Shown here in pieces: positions 54,092-61,293 of a DNA stretch of 64,000 nucleotides. The stretch covers positions 186,001 through 250,000 of the forward strand of contig NZ_CP014475.1 of the NCBI RefSeq assembly GCF_001583415.1, read 5' to 3'. The notes under the pieces were generated by a model. It searched no databases. It saw only the letters and a program-made list of their open reading frames with translations, and was not told the origin of the DNA. The position numbers and the translations under genes are program-made. Source of the DNA: Mycolicibacterium phlei (GTDB lineage Bacteria > Actinomycetota > Actinomycetes > Mycobacteriales > Mycobacteriaceae). Positions within the stretch are counted from its first letter, which is position 1. The number at the start of each line of letters is the position of its first letter.

Positions 54092-54414
54092 ACGACGGCT
54101 CGATCTCCACGGACTTGTACCAATTCCTAGCTACGAACTTCCATCAAGACTGGGATCTGGAAGCCGACGACTGGGAAGGCATCGTCGACAACTATGTCAA
54201 CGAAGATCCCGTCGCCGAGCCCCTACGGACCCTGGCTCAGGAGATCGATGACTTGCGCGAGGCCCGTGCGGAAGCGGACCTGAAACAATTCCTGGTGCGC
54301 AAAGTCGGCGTCGACTACGGACCCGACCCGCTGACCTACAAGGAGTGGCTGGGCCAGATCGCGGATCGGTTACGCGATCGGGCTGCCGGGATCGACAGTA
54401 ACGGCGCGTCCTAG
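54088..54414 (+). CDS. Predicted CDI immunity protein (CdiI-type) for the RNase toxin
   Basis: The 108-residue acidic protein from ATG 54088 (MNDGSISTDLYQFLATNFHQ) resembles contact-dependent inhibition immunity proteins. Their members share the YQFL..YFHQDWDLE start and a helical remainder. The acidic charge suits neutralising a basic RNase. Its ATG lies inside the toxin stop codon (ATGA), the tight arrangement expected for a toxin-immunity pair. Low GC and A-rich codons match the toxin and differ from the flanking genes, which suggests both arrived together. Confidence 0.75.
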   Translation: MNDGSISTDLYQFLATNFHQDWDLEADDWEGIVDNYVNEDPVAEPLRTLAQEIDDLREARAEADLKQFLVRKVGVDYGPDPLTYKEWLGQIADRLRDRAAGIDSNGAS

Positions 54415-54416
54415 CG

Positions 54417-55142
54417 TTGAGCACCTGCAGAACCCTCTGGAGCGGCACAGCCTGGATGGGCTCCGCGTTCGTGAACGCGTTCTGGGTCGCGACCTCGGAG
54501 ACCCCCGAGTGGATCGCTGCCCGTACCGACGCACTGCGGACCCAGCTGGGTGAGATCCTGGGCGTCACGCACTGGGCCACCGCCCGCGGCGATCGCTGGC
54601 AGGGTGACCTGGAGGCGCTGGTCGGCATAGTCCGCCGACACCAGATGCGCGAGCACGTCGCCGAAGGCGTCGAAGGCGACAGCCTCCCCGGCGAGGGATA
54701 CTCCATGGTCCTGCTGGGGGCGGGGTCATCGGTCCGTGTGAACGTCTCGGTCCATGCCGGATCCGTCAGCCTCGGCGGGAGGATCCCCAGCCATGACCTT
54801 CATATCGAACTCCGGGAGACCTCGCCCGGCGGCCTCACCAGTGACGTGGGCGACGCGGTGTGCGCGGCCGTCGCGTCCGCCTGGCGACCTGCGACGCTGA
54901 CACTGACCGACACCGCGACCAATCGCCTTGCACGCCGCGGCGGTTGGAAGATCGGAGCCGGCTACCGCACCTGGATCAGCTCCGAGGTGGGAACCATCGG
55001 TCGGGTCGCGGACGGGCTCACGGCGACGGAACTGGCCGGAGGAACGCTGATCTCGGCTCCGGACGACTGGTCGGCCGAACAGGTGGTCGCCGCGATGACG
55101 GAGACACTCGCCGCGAACGGTCTCGACGAAGTACCGCACTGA
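54417..55142 (+). CDS. Candidate second immunity protein (Imm52-like), tentative
   Basis: The 241-residue protein begins at a TTG two bases after the CdiI-type stop; ATG 54456 is another choice. It is a soluble alpha/beta protein with a tryptophan-rich N-terminus (FWVATSETPEWIAARTDAL) and a middle block GYSMVLLGAGSSVRVNVSVH resembling Imm52 immunity proteins. The family call is from memory and weak. Placement directly behind a toxin-immunity pair fits the immunity-gene arrays found downstream of polymorphic toxins. Confidence 0.55.
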   Translation: MSTCRTLWSGTAWMGSAFVNAFWVATSETPEWIAARTDALRTQLGEILGVTHWATARGDRWQGDLEALVGIVRRHQMREHVAEGVEGDSLPGEGYSMVLLGAGSSVRVNVSVHAGSVSLGGRIPSHDLHIELRETSPGGLTSDVGDAVCAAVASAWRPATLTLTDTATNRLARRGGWKIGAGYRTWISSEVGTIGRVADGLTATELAGGTLISAPDDWSAEQVVAAMTETLAANGLDEVPH

Positions 55143-55156
55143 GCGCGACGAGGGGG

Positions 55157-55294
55157 ATGACCATGGCCGCCTTGATGGGACAGCTGCTGTTCTTCGCGAT
55201 GGTCGCAGCGGTGGTCGGCGGCGTGATCTGGGCGGTGTCGGTGATGCGCAAGCCGCGCCCGCCGCTCGAAGAGCACGACGAAGACGAGTGGTGA
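55157..55294 (+). CDS. 45-residue single-pass membrane peptide
   Basis: ATG 55157 sits behind GAGGGGG and encodes a short hydrophobic helix (about residues 7-30: LLFFAMVAAVVGGVIWAVSV). A basic MRKPR stop-transfer and an acidic tail EEHDEDEW follow. It lies 14 bases after the Imm52-like gene and probably belongs to the same transcript. No family is recognised. Confidence 0.6.
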   Translation: MTMAALMGQLLFFAMVAAVVGGVIWAVSVMRKPRPPLEEHDEDEW

Positions 55295-55363
55295 CCCGGT
55301 TCTCCACGGCAACGTCACGGGAGCGAGACATCCACTAGCACAGGCGGATCAGGGGGACGGGTG

Positions 55364-55681
55364 ATGGTTGAGTACGTGCTCGCCGAAGGCGGTGGCACGC
55401 CGTGGGTCGGCCCCGCGATCCGCGCGGTCTTGTTCATCGCCGCGGGTGGGGCGCTGGTCGTAGTCGGTGTTCGCCGACGTGTCGCCCGCGCTCGCTGGAA
55501 CCGCGAAGATGAGCTTCGCCTGCTGCATCCGGACGGGTCGGCGCGATCGGACGTCCACCGCACATCGAACCCGCACTCCGGCGGAATCTGGCCCATCGCA
55601 GTCGGTGCTGTGATCCTGATCCTCGGGCTCCTGCACATCCTCGACCTCGTTGCGACCCTCCACGTGTCGGGAGTGATCTGA
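55364..55681 (+). CDS. Two-helix membrane protein, unknown function
   Basis: The 105-residue protein has two predicted transmembrane helices (about 19-38 and 74-97) flanking a basic/polar cytoplasmic loop (VRRRVARARWNREDELRLLHPDG). ATG 55364 overlaps an in-frame GTG at 55361; either may be used. It lies 69 bases after the 45-residue membrane peptide in an immunity-rich stretch. No homologous family is recognised. Confidence 0.6.
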   Translation: MVEYVLAEGGGTPWVGPAIRAVLFIAAGGALVVVGVRRRVARARWNREDELRLLHPDGSARSDVHRTSNPHSGGIWPIAVGAVILILGLLHILDLVATLHVSGVI

Positions 55682-55805
55682 CGACTTCGGGCAGCTGGGG
55701 CAGGTTCAGGCCCTCGGGGTACAGATCCCTCACCAGCCCATCGTCGCACCGAAATCGGTGCCGAACCCGCACCGCATCCGGGCCGCCCCCACGTCGAACG
55801 CGCGG

Positions 55806-56003
55806 TCAACCCTCCGCTTCGTTCGGGAGCTCATCGAGAGCCCAGAACACGCCGGCAAGGAATGCCTTCAGGCGAGCGTCGTAGTCGTTGCGAAGTTGGT
55901 GGTCGTCGTCGGGAATCTCATCGAGCGGGTTTAGGCCGAGTGCTTCGTAGACGTACGAATGAGCCTTGGCTTGAGCCGCGGCTGTGTGGTCGAGGTAGCT
56001 CAC
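55806..56003 (-). CDS. Small acidic hypothetical protein
   Basis: The 65-residue protein starts at GTG 56003, which has an excellent AAGGAG ribosome-binding site six bases upstream. That support makes this start far better than the open-frame ATG at 56039. It is rich in Asp/Glu and predicted helical (SYLDHTAAAQAKAHSYVYEALG). No family is recognised. It lies downstream of, and on the same strand as, the resolvase-HTH pair. Confidence 0.65.
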   Translation of the reverse strand: MSYLDHTAAAQAKAHSYVYEALGLNPLDEIPDDDHQLRNDYDARLKAFLAGVFWALDELPNEAEG

Positions 56004-56095
56004 AGGGATGCTCCTTACGTGTGCGATCGCATGACGCATTATTCAGCGTGCGAGCAGCTGAGTTCGGACACAGGGGTAAGCGTGGAGGCAGAGCG

Positions 56096-56521
56096 CTACG
56101 CCACGCGGCGCTGCACATCCTCGGCGCGGATCAGCCACGCCCCCGGCGTCGGGGTGTCGGCGCCGGCCCGCACCGCGGTCTGCGTCCCGCGAGTGATCCG
56201 CACCTGCAGTGCCTGTCGGGTGATCCCGAGCTCGGCTGCGGCTTCGGCCACCGACAGGTACCCGTGCTCGCGGCGCCACTCCGCGGCGGCCTTGCGGCTG
56301 CGGGGCACCGCGTCGATCCACTCGCGCCTCGTCACCCAGCGGTGCTCGTAGCGGACCGCCTGCAGGCGGCTGTCGCCGATCATTCTGATCACGGTGTCGC
56401 GGTGCACGTCGAGCAGTTCGACGGCATCGGCGATGGTCAGGTAGCCCTCGGCGTGCAGGGCCGCTTCTTCGCGACGGAAGCGCGCGCGGAGTCCTTCGGC
56501 CGCGCGGTCGTAGGCGGTCAT
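56096..56521 (-). CDS. Double helix-turn-helix DNA-binding protein, excisionase/MerR-like
   Basis: The 141-residue protein has two similar HTH units: GYLTIADAVELLDVHRDTVI (about residues 26-45) and GYLSVAEAAAELGITRQALQ (about 86-105). Both look like the HTH_17/excisionase fold, suggesting an internal duplication. The ATG overlaps the resolvase stop by 4 bases (ATGA), so it is the co-expressed partner of that recombinase. It may direct recombination or regulate it; this is inference. Confidence 0.75.
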   Translation of the reverse strand: MTAYDRAAEGLRARFRREEAALHAEGYLTIADAVELLDVHRDTVIRMIGDSRLQAVRYEHRWVTRREWIDAVPRSRKAAAEWRREHGYLSVAEAAAELGITRQALQVRITRGTQTAVRAGADTPTPGAWLIRAEDVQRRVA

Positions 56522-57120
56522 GCGACGTCCTCCTCGGCCTCGGCCAGTGCGCGGTACACGGTCGCGCGACTGCACTTCAAGGTGCGTGCCACCTCGTCGA
56601 CTGGTACGCCGCCCGCGCGGAGCAGCACGGCGTGCCGCTTCTCCTCCGCGGTGAGCTTCGCCGGCCGGCCACCGTAGCGTCCCTTGGCGCGCGCCGCGGC
56701 CAGACCGGCGCGGGTCCGCTCCTGCAGCAGGTCCCGCTCCATCGCCGCGAGAGCCGCGAGCATCACGAACCAGAACCGCCCCATCGCCGTGCTCGTGTCG
56801 ATCGACTCGGTGACCGAGTGCAGCTGCACACCCGTCTGCTCGAACCTCTCACCGAGTTCGACGAGGTGCTTCATGCCACGACTCAACCGGGACAGGGAGT
56901 AGACGACCACGGTGTCGCCGGGGCGGAGGTCGGCGAGCATCGCATCGAATCGCGGCCGGGAGATCGCGGCGCCCGAGACCCCGTGGTCGACGTAGAGTGC
57001 GTCGATCCCGGCGCGGTCGAGAGCGGCGACTTGGAGAGCTTCGTCCTGTTCGTCCGTCGAGACGCGCGCGTAGCCGAGACGGCGGCCGGCGGGAGCGGAG
57101 ACGGTGCTGTCGGTGTCCAT
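56518..57120 (-). CDS. Serine recombinase, resolvase/invertase family
   Basis: The 200-residue protein has the resolvase catalytic domain, with nucleophile Ser21 in GYARVST, and the conserved YSLSRLSRG and LLQERTRAGLAAARAKGR segments. A C-terminal HTH (VPVDEVARTLKCSRATVYRAL) completes it. It should cut and rejoin DNA as a tetramer. There is no adjacent Tn3 transposase, so it is more likely a plasmid/phage-type resolvase or invertase of the island. The 238 bp upstream (57121-57358) could hold its recombination sites. Confidence 0.92.
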   Translation of the reverse strand: MDTDSTVSAPAGRRLGYARVSTDEQDEALQVAALDRAGIDALYVDHGVSGAAISRPRFDAMLADLRPGDTVVVYSLSRLSRGMKHLVELGERFEQTGVQLHSVTESIDTSTAMGRFWFVMLAALAAMERDLLQERTRAGLAAARAKGRYGGRPAKLTAEEKRHAVLLRAGGVPVDEVARTLKCSRATVYRALAEAEEDVA

Positions 57121-57358
57121 GCGCCCGGTTTAGCAGAACCACCCGACAAATCGAGTTGTGGAACGCGTTGCGGGGCTTGAGTTCTGCAACAGGTTTCTGC
57201 GACGGGAAGTGCTGCGGAGACGGTGTCGGTCTCAGATCATGCGCAAGTGACCGTTTTTGAAATCGGGTCTGAGTGGTCGTCGCGCCGGCACCCGGACTCC
57301 GCACGCGAGGGTCGCGCCGCGCGCACCATCTCGGCGGTGCTGCCGACATGGTGTCCGC
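57121..57358. other. Divergent intergenic region upstream of the resolvase
   Basis: No gene is seen. Short repeats around TGGAACGCGTTGC and TTCTGCAACAGG, with GTTGC/GCAAC pairing, lie 40-80 bp upstream of the resolvase. They might be part of its crossover site, but the arms are too short for a firm call. Confidence 0.35.
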
Positions 57359-57655
57359 ATGACCGAGCAGCGCACCCCGTTCCAGCACGCAGTAGCCAAC
57401 CCCAGCGTCCGCAAGGACATCGCCGCCGCCGTGCGCGACGGAATCCCGGTTGAGCAGTTGGCGGAGGCGTTCAACATCAGCGAGTCGACTGTGCGGTCCT
57501 ACGCCGCGGAATGGCGAGGGGCACACCGAAAAGTGCAGCTGCTCACCGACTGGGAGAAGTCCGCGATCATCGAGGGTTGCGCCCGCGGTGCGCGACGGCG
57601 ATGGGAACGCACGTACTCGCCTGAGGTCGTGCGCCAGGTGCTCGGCGAGGTCTGA
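57359..57655 (+). CDS. Small helix-turn-helix protein
   Basis: The 98-residue protein has a homeodomain-like HTH (IPVEQLAEAFNISESTVRSY, about residues 29-48) followed by a basic helical tail. ATG 57359 opens MTEQRTPFQHAVANP. It is likely a phage- or plasmid-type DNA-binding regulator or replication accessory of the island. It is divergent from the resolvase operon. No specific family is recognised. Confidence 0.65.
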   Translation: MTEQRTPFQHAVANPSVRKDIAAAVRDGIPVEQLAEAFNISESTVRSYAAEWRGAHRKVQLLTDWEKSAIIEGCARGARRRWERTYSPEVVRQVLGEV

Positions 57656-57664
57656 GCAAACGAA

Positions 57665-57685
57665 GGTGCACCTGGCAGGTGCACC
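57665..57685 (+). promoter_or_regulatory. Doubled palindrome GGTGCACC, candidate operator
   Basis: Two copies of the 8-bp palindrome GGTGCACC (57665-57672 and 57678-57685) are separated by TGGCA. They lie between two small HTH genes, where a repressor would bind. Confidence 0.5.
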
Positions 57686-57704
57686 CTAAAGGTGTTGCGT
57701 GACT

Positions 57705-57733
57705 CCAGGATGACACGTGGCTTGTCATGCTGG
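57705..57733 (+). promoter_or_regulatory. Inverted repeat overlapping the ribosome-binding site of the 61-residue HTH gene
   Basis: Arms CCAGGATGACA and TGTCATGCTGG (10 of 11 bases pair) are separated by 7 bases and end 4 bases before ATG 57738. The position fits autoregulation by the encoded HTH protein, or a leader hairpin that hides the ribosome-binding site. Confidence 0.5.
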
Positions 57734-57737
57734 AGGC

Positions 57738-57923
57738 ATGAACCAGCAAACTCAGAAGATGCCCGGGAAGTTCTTCCCCCACGCCATCGAAGACGAACAG
57801 ACACGCATCCGAATCGCGGAGCGGGCGCAGGCCGGTGAGTCCGTCTCAGCCCTCGCCGAGGAGTACGGCGTGAGCACCCGCACGGTGATGCGGTACCGCG
57901 ACGCCCTCGAAGGCGGTGAGTGA
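57738..57923 (+). CDS. Small HTH protein, resolvase-type HTH
   Basis: The 61-residue protein consists mostly of one HTH (GESVSALAEEYGVSTRTVMRY). ATG 57738 follows GGAGG with an unusually short one-base gap. Its last 8 bases overlap the next gene. It is probably a regulator of the element, acting on the adjacent inverted repeats. Confidence 0.65.
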   Translation: MNQQTQKMPGKFFPHAIEDEQTRIRIAERAQAGESVSALAEEYGVSTRTVMRYRDALEGGE

Positions 57924-58296
57924 CGTGGCGACCGTGAGCACTGAAGATCTGCAGTGGAGCCGCGGAGGGCTGGGCAACGGCGGCGGACTCGGAGGTCGAC
58001 GGCAGCAGCCTGCGTCCGAGCCGAAGTCGGAACCGAAGGCCGCACCGGCAGCGGATGCGCCGAAGCCCGACACCGACAGCTCGAAGACCGAGCCCGACAA
58101 GGCATCTCCGAGTCCCGACGCGTCGAAGCCCGCCGACACTAAGCCTGCCTCGGACGTGAAGAAGTTCAACCCCACCGTCGGAAAAGCCATGACGAAGATG
58201 GGCGTGCCGCCCAGCGCCGTCCGGGCGATCAAGGGATCCGTGCCATCCCGGCCGCGCCTGCGACACAGCACAATCCGAACAGCGGGATGCGTTTGA
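57916..58296 (+). pseudogene. 3'-truncated island gene fused by chance to flanking sequence
   Basis: The frame starts at GTG 57916, overlapping the small HTH gene. It encodes a low-complexity Pro/Asp/Lys/Ser-rich segment (about residues 30-80) and then FNPTVGKAMTKMGVPPSAVR, which looks like the start of a helical domain. At about 58238 the plus-strand sequence becomes the antisense of a type III polyketide synthase remnant, so the last 18 or so residues are not original. The native C-terminus is lost at the island boundary. Confidence 0.6.
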
Positions 58297-58530
58297 CGTC
58301 CGGTCGCAGCCCGAGTCGCGAGGCGATCCGGGCGTCGATCGTCGGCACGGCCACCCCGGTGCTGGACACCGTCACGATGGTGTCGACCTCGTGCGGCGCC
58401 AGGTGCGCGGCCTGCAGGGCCACACGCACCGCCCGCTCGCCGAGGCGACGGCGGTGCCCGCGATGCGGGGCGCTCCGATCCGTGGTGCGGCGCGGTGAGT
58501 GGAGGAGGCGTAGTGCGTTGTATCTGTCAT
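58232..58530 (-). pseudogene. Decayed type III polyketide synthase (chalcone synthase-like) remnant
   Basis: On the minus strand an ATG at 58530 opens MTDTTHYASS... and then a frameshift near 58450 leads into LGERAVRVALQAAHLAPHEV, TIVTVSSTGVAVPTIDARIA and FGLCCVAGAAGMARI. These are clear pieces of a type III PKS/alpha-pyrone synthase around its active-site cysteine. The part between N-terminus and LGERA is far too short, so there is an internal deletion as well. The gene stops at the island edge, and two-thirds of the enzyme is missing. Confidence 0.75.
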
Positions 58531-58676
58531 GAAGGGGGCACGACGCCGCCTTCGACCGCGTTCACCAAGGTGACGCAGCACACACGAGAACGCCGAAACC
58601 TATTGTCGTAGAACAGATTTCCGTTACACGGCGGTTCTGGCAACCGCCCGTGACGCCGGTGGGAGACTGCTGGGAG
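58531..58676. other. Intergenic region between the PKS remnant and echA21
   Basis: No gene or repeat is supported. It probably held the promoter of the degraded polyketide synthase (minus strand) and lies beyond the 3' end of echA21. Its lower-GC part (58590-58630) shows no clear hairpin with a T-run. Confidence 0.4.
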
Positions 58677-59492
58677 TTACTCGCCCCTGAAGTTCGGCGG
58701 GCGCTTCTCGAACAGTGCGGTGACCGCCTCGCCCAGGTCCTTCGACGGCAGGAACGCGGAGTTCCAGGCGGCCACGTAGCGCAGGCTCTCCGACACGCGG
58801 GCGATGCGCTGCTGGTCGAGCACGTCCTTGACGCCGTGCACCGTCAGCGGCGGGTTGGCGGCGATCTCGGCGGCGGTGGCGTGCGCGGCGGCCAGCGAGG
58901 CCTCGGCGTCGTCGAACACGTCGTTGACCAGGCCGATCTTCTCGGCGCGGGCGGCGTCGATGTCCTTACCGGTCAGCGCCAGCTCACGCAGGTGCCCGTC
59001 GGACAGGATCAGCGGCAGCCGGGCCAGCGAGCCCACGTCGGCGACGATGGCCAGCTTGACCTCGCGCACCGAGAACTTGGCGTCGGCGCTGGCGTAGCGG
59101 ATGTCCACGGCGCTGATCAGGTCGACGCCGCCGCCGATGCACCAGCCGTGCACCGAGGCGATGGTCGGGGTGCGGCAGTCGGCGACCGCGTTGATCGCGC
59201 CCTGCATCTTGAGGATGGTCTGGTGGAACTCGTGACGGCGCTTGGCGCCGGCGTCCAGGCCGGGCATGGCGCCGGCCATCGCGGGTACGTCCAGTCCGTA
59301 GCTGAAGTTCTTGCCCGACCCGGTCAGCACGATCGCGCGGACCTCCGGGTCGGCGTCGAGGGTGCCGAACACCTCGGGCATCTCGGCCCAGAAGGCGGGG
59401 CCCATGGCGTTGCCCTTACCCGGGCCGATCAACGTCACCCGCGCGACGTGGTCGGAGATCTCAACGGTGACGGATTCGTAGGACTGACCCAT
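58677..59492 (-). CDS. echA21: Enoyl-CoA hydratase/isomerase family protein EchA21
   Basis: The 271-residue crotonase-fold protein has the oxyanion segments SGKNFSYGLDVPAMAG and HGWCIGGGVDLISAVDIRYAS, followed by the FSVREVKLAIVADVGSLARLP block. That block includes the acidic residue expected of dienoyl-CoA isomerase-like members. It acts on CoA thioesters in fatty acid or sterol breakdown. ATG 59492 matches the EchA21 (Rv3774) start; an open frame to 59585 is longer but unconserved. Rv3773c, its M. tuberculosis neighbour, is replaced here by a lipoprotein gene. Confidence 0.92.
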   Translation of the reverse strand: MGQSYESVTVEISDHVARVTLIGPGKGNAMGPAFWAEMPEVFGTLDADPEVRAIVLTGSGKNFSYGLDVPAMAGAMPGLDAGAKRRHEFHQTILKMQGAINAVADCRTPTIASVHGWCIGGGVDLISAVDIRYASADAKFSVREVKLAIVADVGSLARLPLILSDGHLRELALTGKDIDAARAEKIGLVNDVFDDAEASLAAAHATAAEIAANPPLTVHGVKDVLDQQRIARVSESLRYVAAWNSAFLPSKDLGEAVTALFEKRPPNFRGE

Positions 59493-59521
59493 GGGGTAAC
59501 ACGCTAGCGCGCAGCCCGGGG

Positions 59522-59977
59522 TCAGCGCGGCGGGGTTCCGCCGAGAAGAATCTCGTTGACGCTCGCGCCCGGCAGGAACTGGCACGCGGTCTTCACCAGG
59601 ATCTCGCCGATGCCCTCACCGTCGGGACCGAGCGGGTTGCTCTCCTGTTTGAGGATCTCGCGGATCACCGCCAGCCGGGTTGGGTCGTCGAGGGCGATGA
59701 ACTCCCGGCACGACATCGTCAGCGCGTTCGGCGGCGCCGGGACCTCGGGCACGTCGGTCTTGCGGGTCGGCAGCGGCAGGTTGGGGATCTGGATGTCGGG
59801 CAGCCCCGGGATCTGGATGTTCGGCAGCCCGGGGATACCGGACGGTGCGCGGGTGGGGGAGTTGATCGGCGGGCCGGGCTCGGTCGTCAGCGCGACGGCG
59901 CCCTCAGTGGTCTTGGAGCAGCCGGCCAGGCCGAGGGCCAACAGCGCCACCGCCGCCGCCCGCAGGTACATCTTCAC
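59522..59977 (-). CDS. Putative lipoprotein with proline-rich repeat
   Basis: The 151-residue protein has the lipobox LAGC (residues 17-20) after a hydrophobic signal peptide. A Pro/Gly/Ile-rich stretch with the repeated unit IPGLPNIQ/IPGLPDIQ/IPNLPLP (about 45-75) follows, then a cysteine-containing helical domain (MSCREFIALDDPTRLAVIRE ... KTACQFLPG). The fold resembles small mycobacterial secreted helical lipoproteins of unknown role. GTG 59977 or ATG 59971 may start it. Confidence 0.75.
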   Translation of the reverse strand: MKMYLRAAAVALLALGLAGCSKTTEGAVALTTEPGPPINSPTRAPSGIPGLPNIQIPGLPDIQIPNLPLPTRKTDVPEVPAPPNALTMSCREFIALDDPTRLAVIREILKQESNPLGPDGEGIGEILVKTACQFLPGASVNEILLGGTPPR

Positions 59978-60027
59978 CTCGGCAACGATATGCGCATCGG
60001 CGCCCGAGCGCCGCTGCCCTTGCTGAA

Positions 60028-61080
60028 CTACTGCCGGATCCAGCGCTCGGCGAACTCGAGGAACGCGTCGTTCTCGTGCACCGCGGCCACGGTGACGCGC
60101 ACCCCGTCGTCGCCGTAGGGACGCACGATGATGCGGTTGTCGGCCGACGCCTCGGCGAACTCCTGGGCCCGCCCGGGCAGCACCAGCCAGACGAAGTTGG
60201 CCTGGGAGTCGGGCACGGTGTAACCGAAATCACGCAGCGCGGCGGTGACCCGGGCGCGCTCGGCGACGACGGCGTCGGTGCGCTCGAGCAGCTCGGCGCT
60301 GGCGTCCAGGGAGGCGATCGCGGCGGCCTGCGACACCGTCGTCGCGGTGAACGGCACGTACACCTTGCCCAGCGCGGTGATGATCTCCGGATCACCCACC
60401 GCGTAGCCGACCCGCAGGCCGGCCAGCCCGTAGGCCTTCGAGAAGGTACGCAGCACAACGACGTTGGGATGAGCCCGGACCAGGCCGAAGCTGTCCGGCA
60501 CCTGCGGCGCGCGCACGTACTCGATGTAGGCCTCGTCCAGCGCGATCAGGATGTGCGGCGGCACCGCGGCCACGAACCGGGCCAGCGCGTCGGGGTCGAC
60601 GACGGTGCTGGTCGGGTTGTTCGGGTTGCACACGAAGATCAGCCGGGTGCGGTCGGTGATCGCGGCCAGCATGGCGTCCAGGTCGTGGGTGTGGTCCTTG
60701 AGCGGGACCGGCACCGGGGTGGCGCCGGCCGTGCGCACCTGCAGCGGGTAGATCTCGAAGCTGCGCCAGGCGAACAGCACCTCGTCGCCGACGGACGAGG
60801 TGATCTGGATCAACTGCTGGCACAGGCTGACCGAGCCGCAGCCCACCGAGATGTTCTCCGGCGCGAAATCGACGTGCTTGGCCAGCCGCTCCCGCAGCTC
60901 GACGTACCCGTTGTCGGGGTAGCGGTTGATGGTCTCGGTGGCCTTCGCGACGGCCTCCCGCACGCTCGGCAGCGGACCGTGCACGGTCTCGTTGCTGGCG
61001 ATCTTGATCGCGCCGGGCACGTTGCGCCCCGGGGTATAGGCGGGGAGGTCGGCCATTTCGGGACGCAGACGCACACTCAC
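60028..61080 (-). CDS. pat: Aromatic amino acid aminotransferase (HisC2/Pat, Rv3772)
   Basis: The 350-residue fold-type I PLP enzyme has the class II aminotransferase signature TFSKAYGLAGLRVGY (Schiff-base Lys215) and the NPNNPT cofactor segment. M. tuberculosis HisC2 is described as a phenylalanine/aromatic transaminase distinct from HisC1, and the short 350-residue length and N-terminal MADLPAYTPGRN agree. GTG 61080 is the start. It is divergent from the tRNA-Ser(GCU) gene and has no his-operon neighbours, which supports the aromatic role. Confidence 0.9.
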   Translation of the reverse strand: MSVRLRPEMADLPAYTPGRNVPGAIKIASNETVHGPLPSVREAVAKATETINRYPDNGYVELRERLAKHVDFAPENISVGCGSVSLCQQLIQITSSVGDEVLFAWRSFEIYPLQVRTAGATPVPVPLKDHTHDLDAMLAAITDRTRLIFVCNPNNPTSTVVDPDALARFVAAVPPHILIALDEAYIEYVRAPQVPDSFGLVRAHPNVVVLRTFSKAYGLAGLRVGYAVGDPEIITALGKVYVPFTATTVSQAAAIASLDASAELLERTDAVVAERARVTAALRDFGYTVPDSQANFVWLVLPGRAQEFAEASADNRIIVRPYGDDGVRVTVAAVHENDAFLEFAERWIRQ

Positions 61081-61166
61081 CGCCTCAGTTTAGGAGTCGG
61101 GGGGCACCGCTTTGCCTACCGCCCGGGGGGATGTGTACGCTGTCGGATCGGCGGTACACCGTCGAA

Positions 61167-61255
61167 GGAGGCGTGCCAGAGCGGCCGAATGGGGCTCACT
61201 GCTAATGAGTTGTCGCCCTAACAGGCGACCGGAGGTTCAAATCCTCTCGCCTCCG
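61167..61255 (+). tRNA. tRNA-Ser (anticodon GCU)
   Basis: An 89-nt type II tRNA: acceptor GGAGGCG with CGCCTCC, anticodon GCT at 61201-61203, a long variable arm closed by GTCGCC/GGCGAC and the T loop TTCAAAT. The terminal CCA is not encoded. Confidence 0.96.
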
Positions 61256-61293
61256 CCGCGGCTGTCCTCAGCCGACAACTGAACAACGGCCAT

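Noticed and set aside
55682-55805. A minus-strand fragment reading DLYPEGLNLPQLPEVV as a gene remnant
   Set aside because: It is too short, broken by a stop, and not assignable to any family. The stretch is left as non-coding.
56518-57120. Serine resolvase as part of a Tn3-type transposon
   Set aside because: No Tn3 transposase and no 38-bp terminal inverted repeats were seen around it.
51448-58680. A duplicated tRNA-Ser 3' end marking attR of the island
   Set aside because: I looked for GGTTCAAATCCCTCCGCCACC-like sequence on the right side and saw none, so no right attachment site is annotated.
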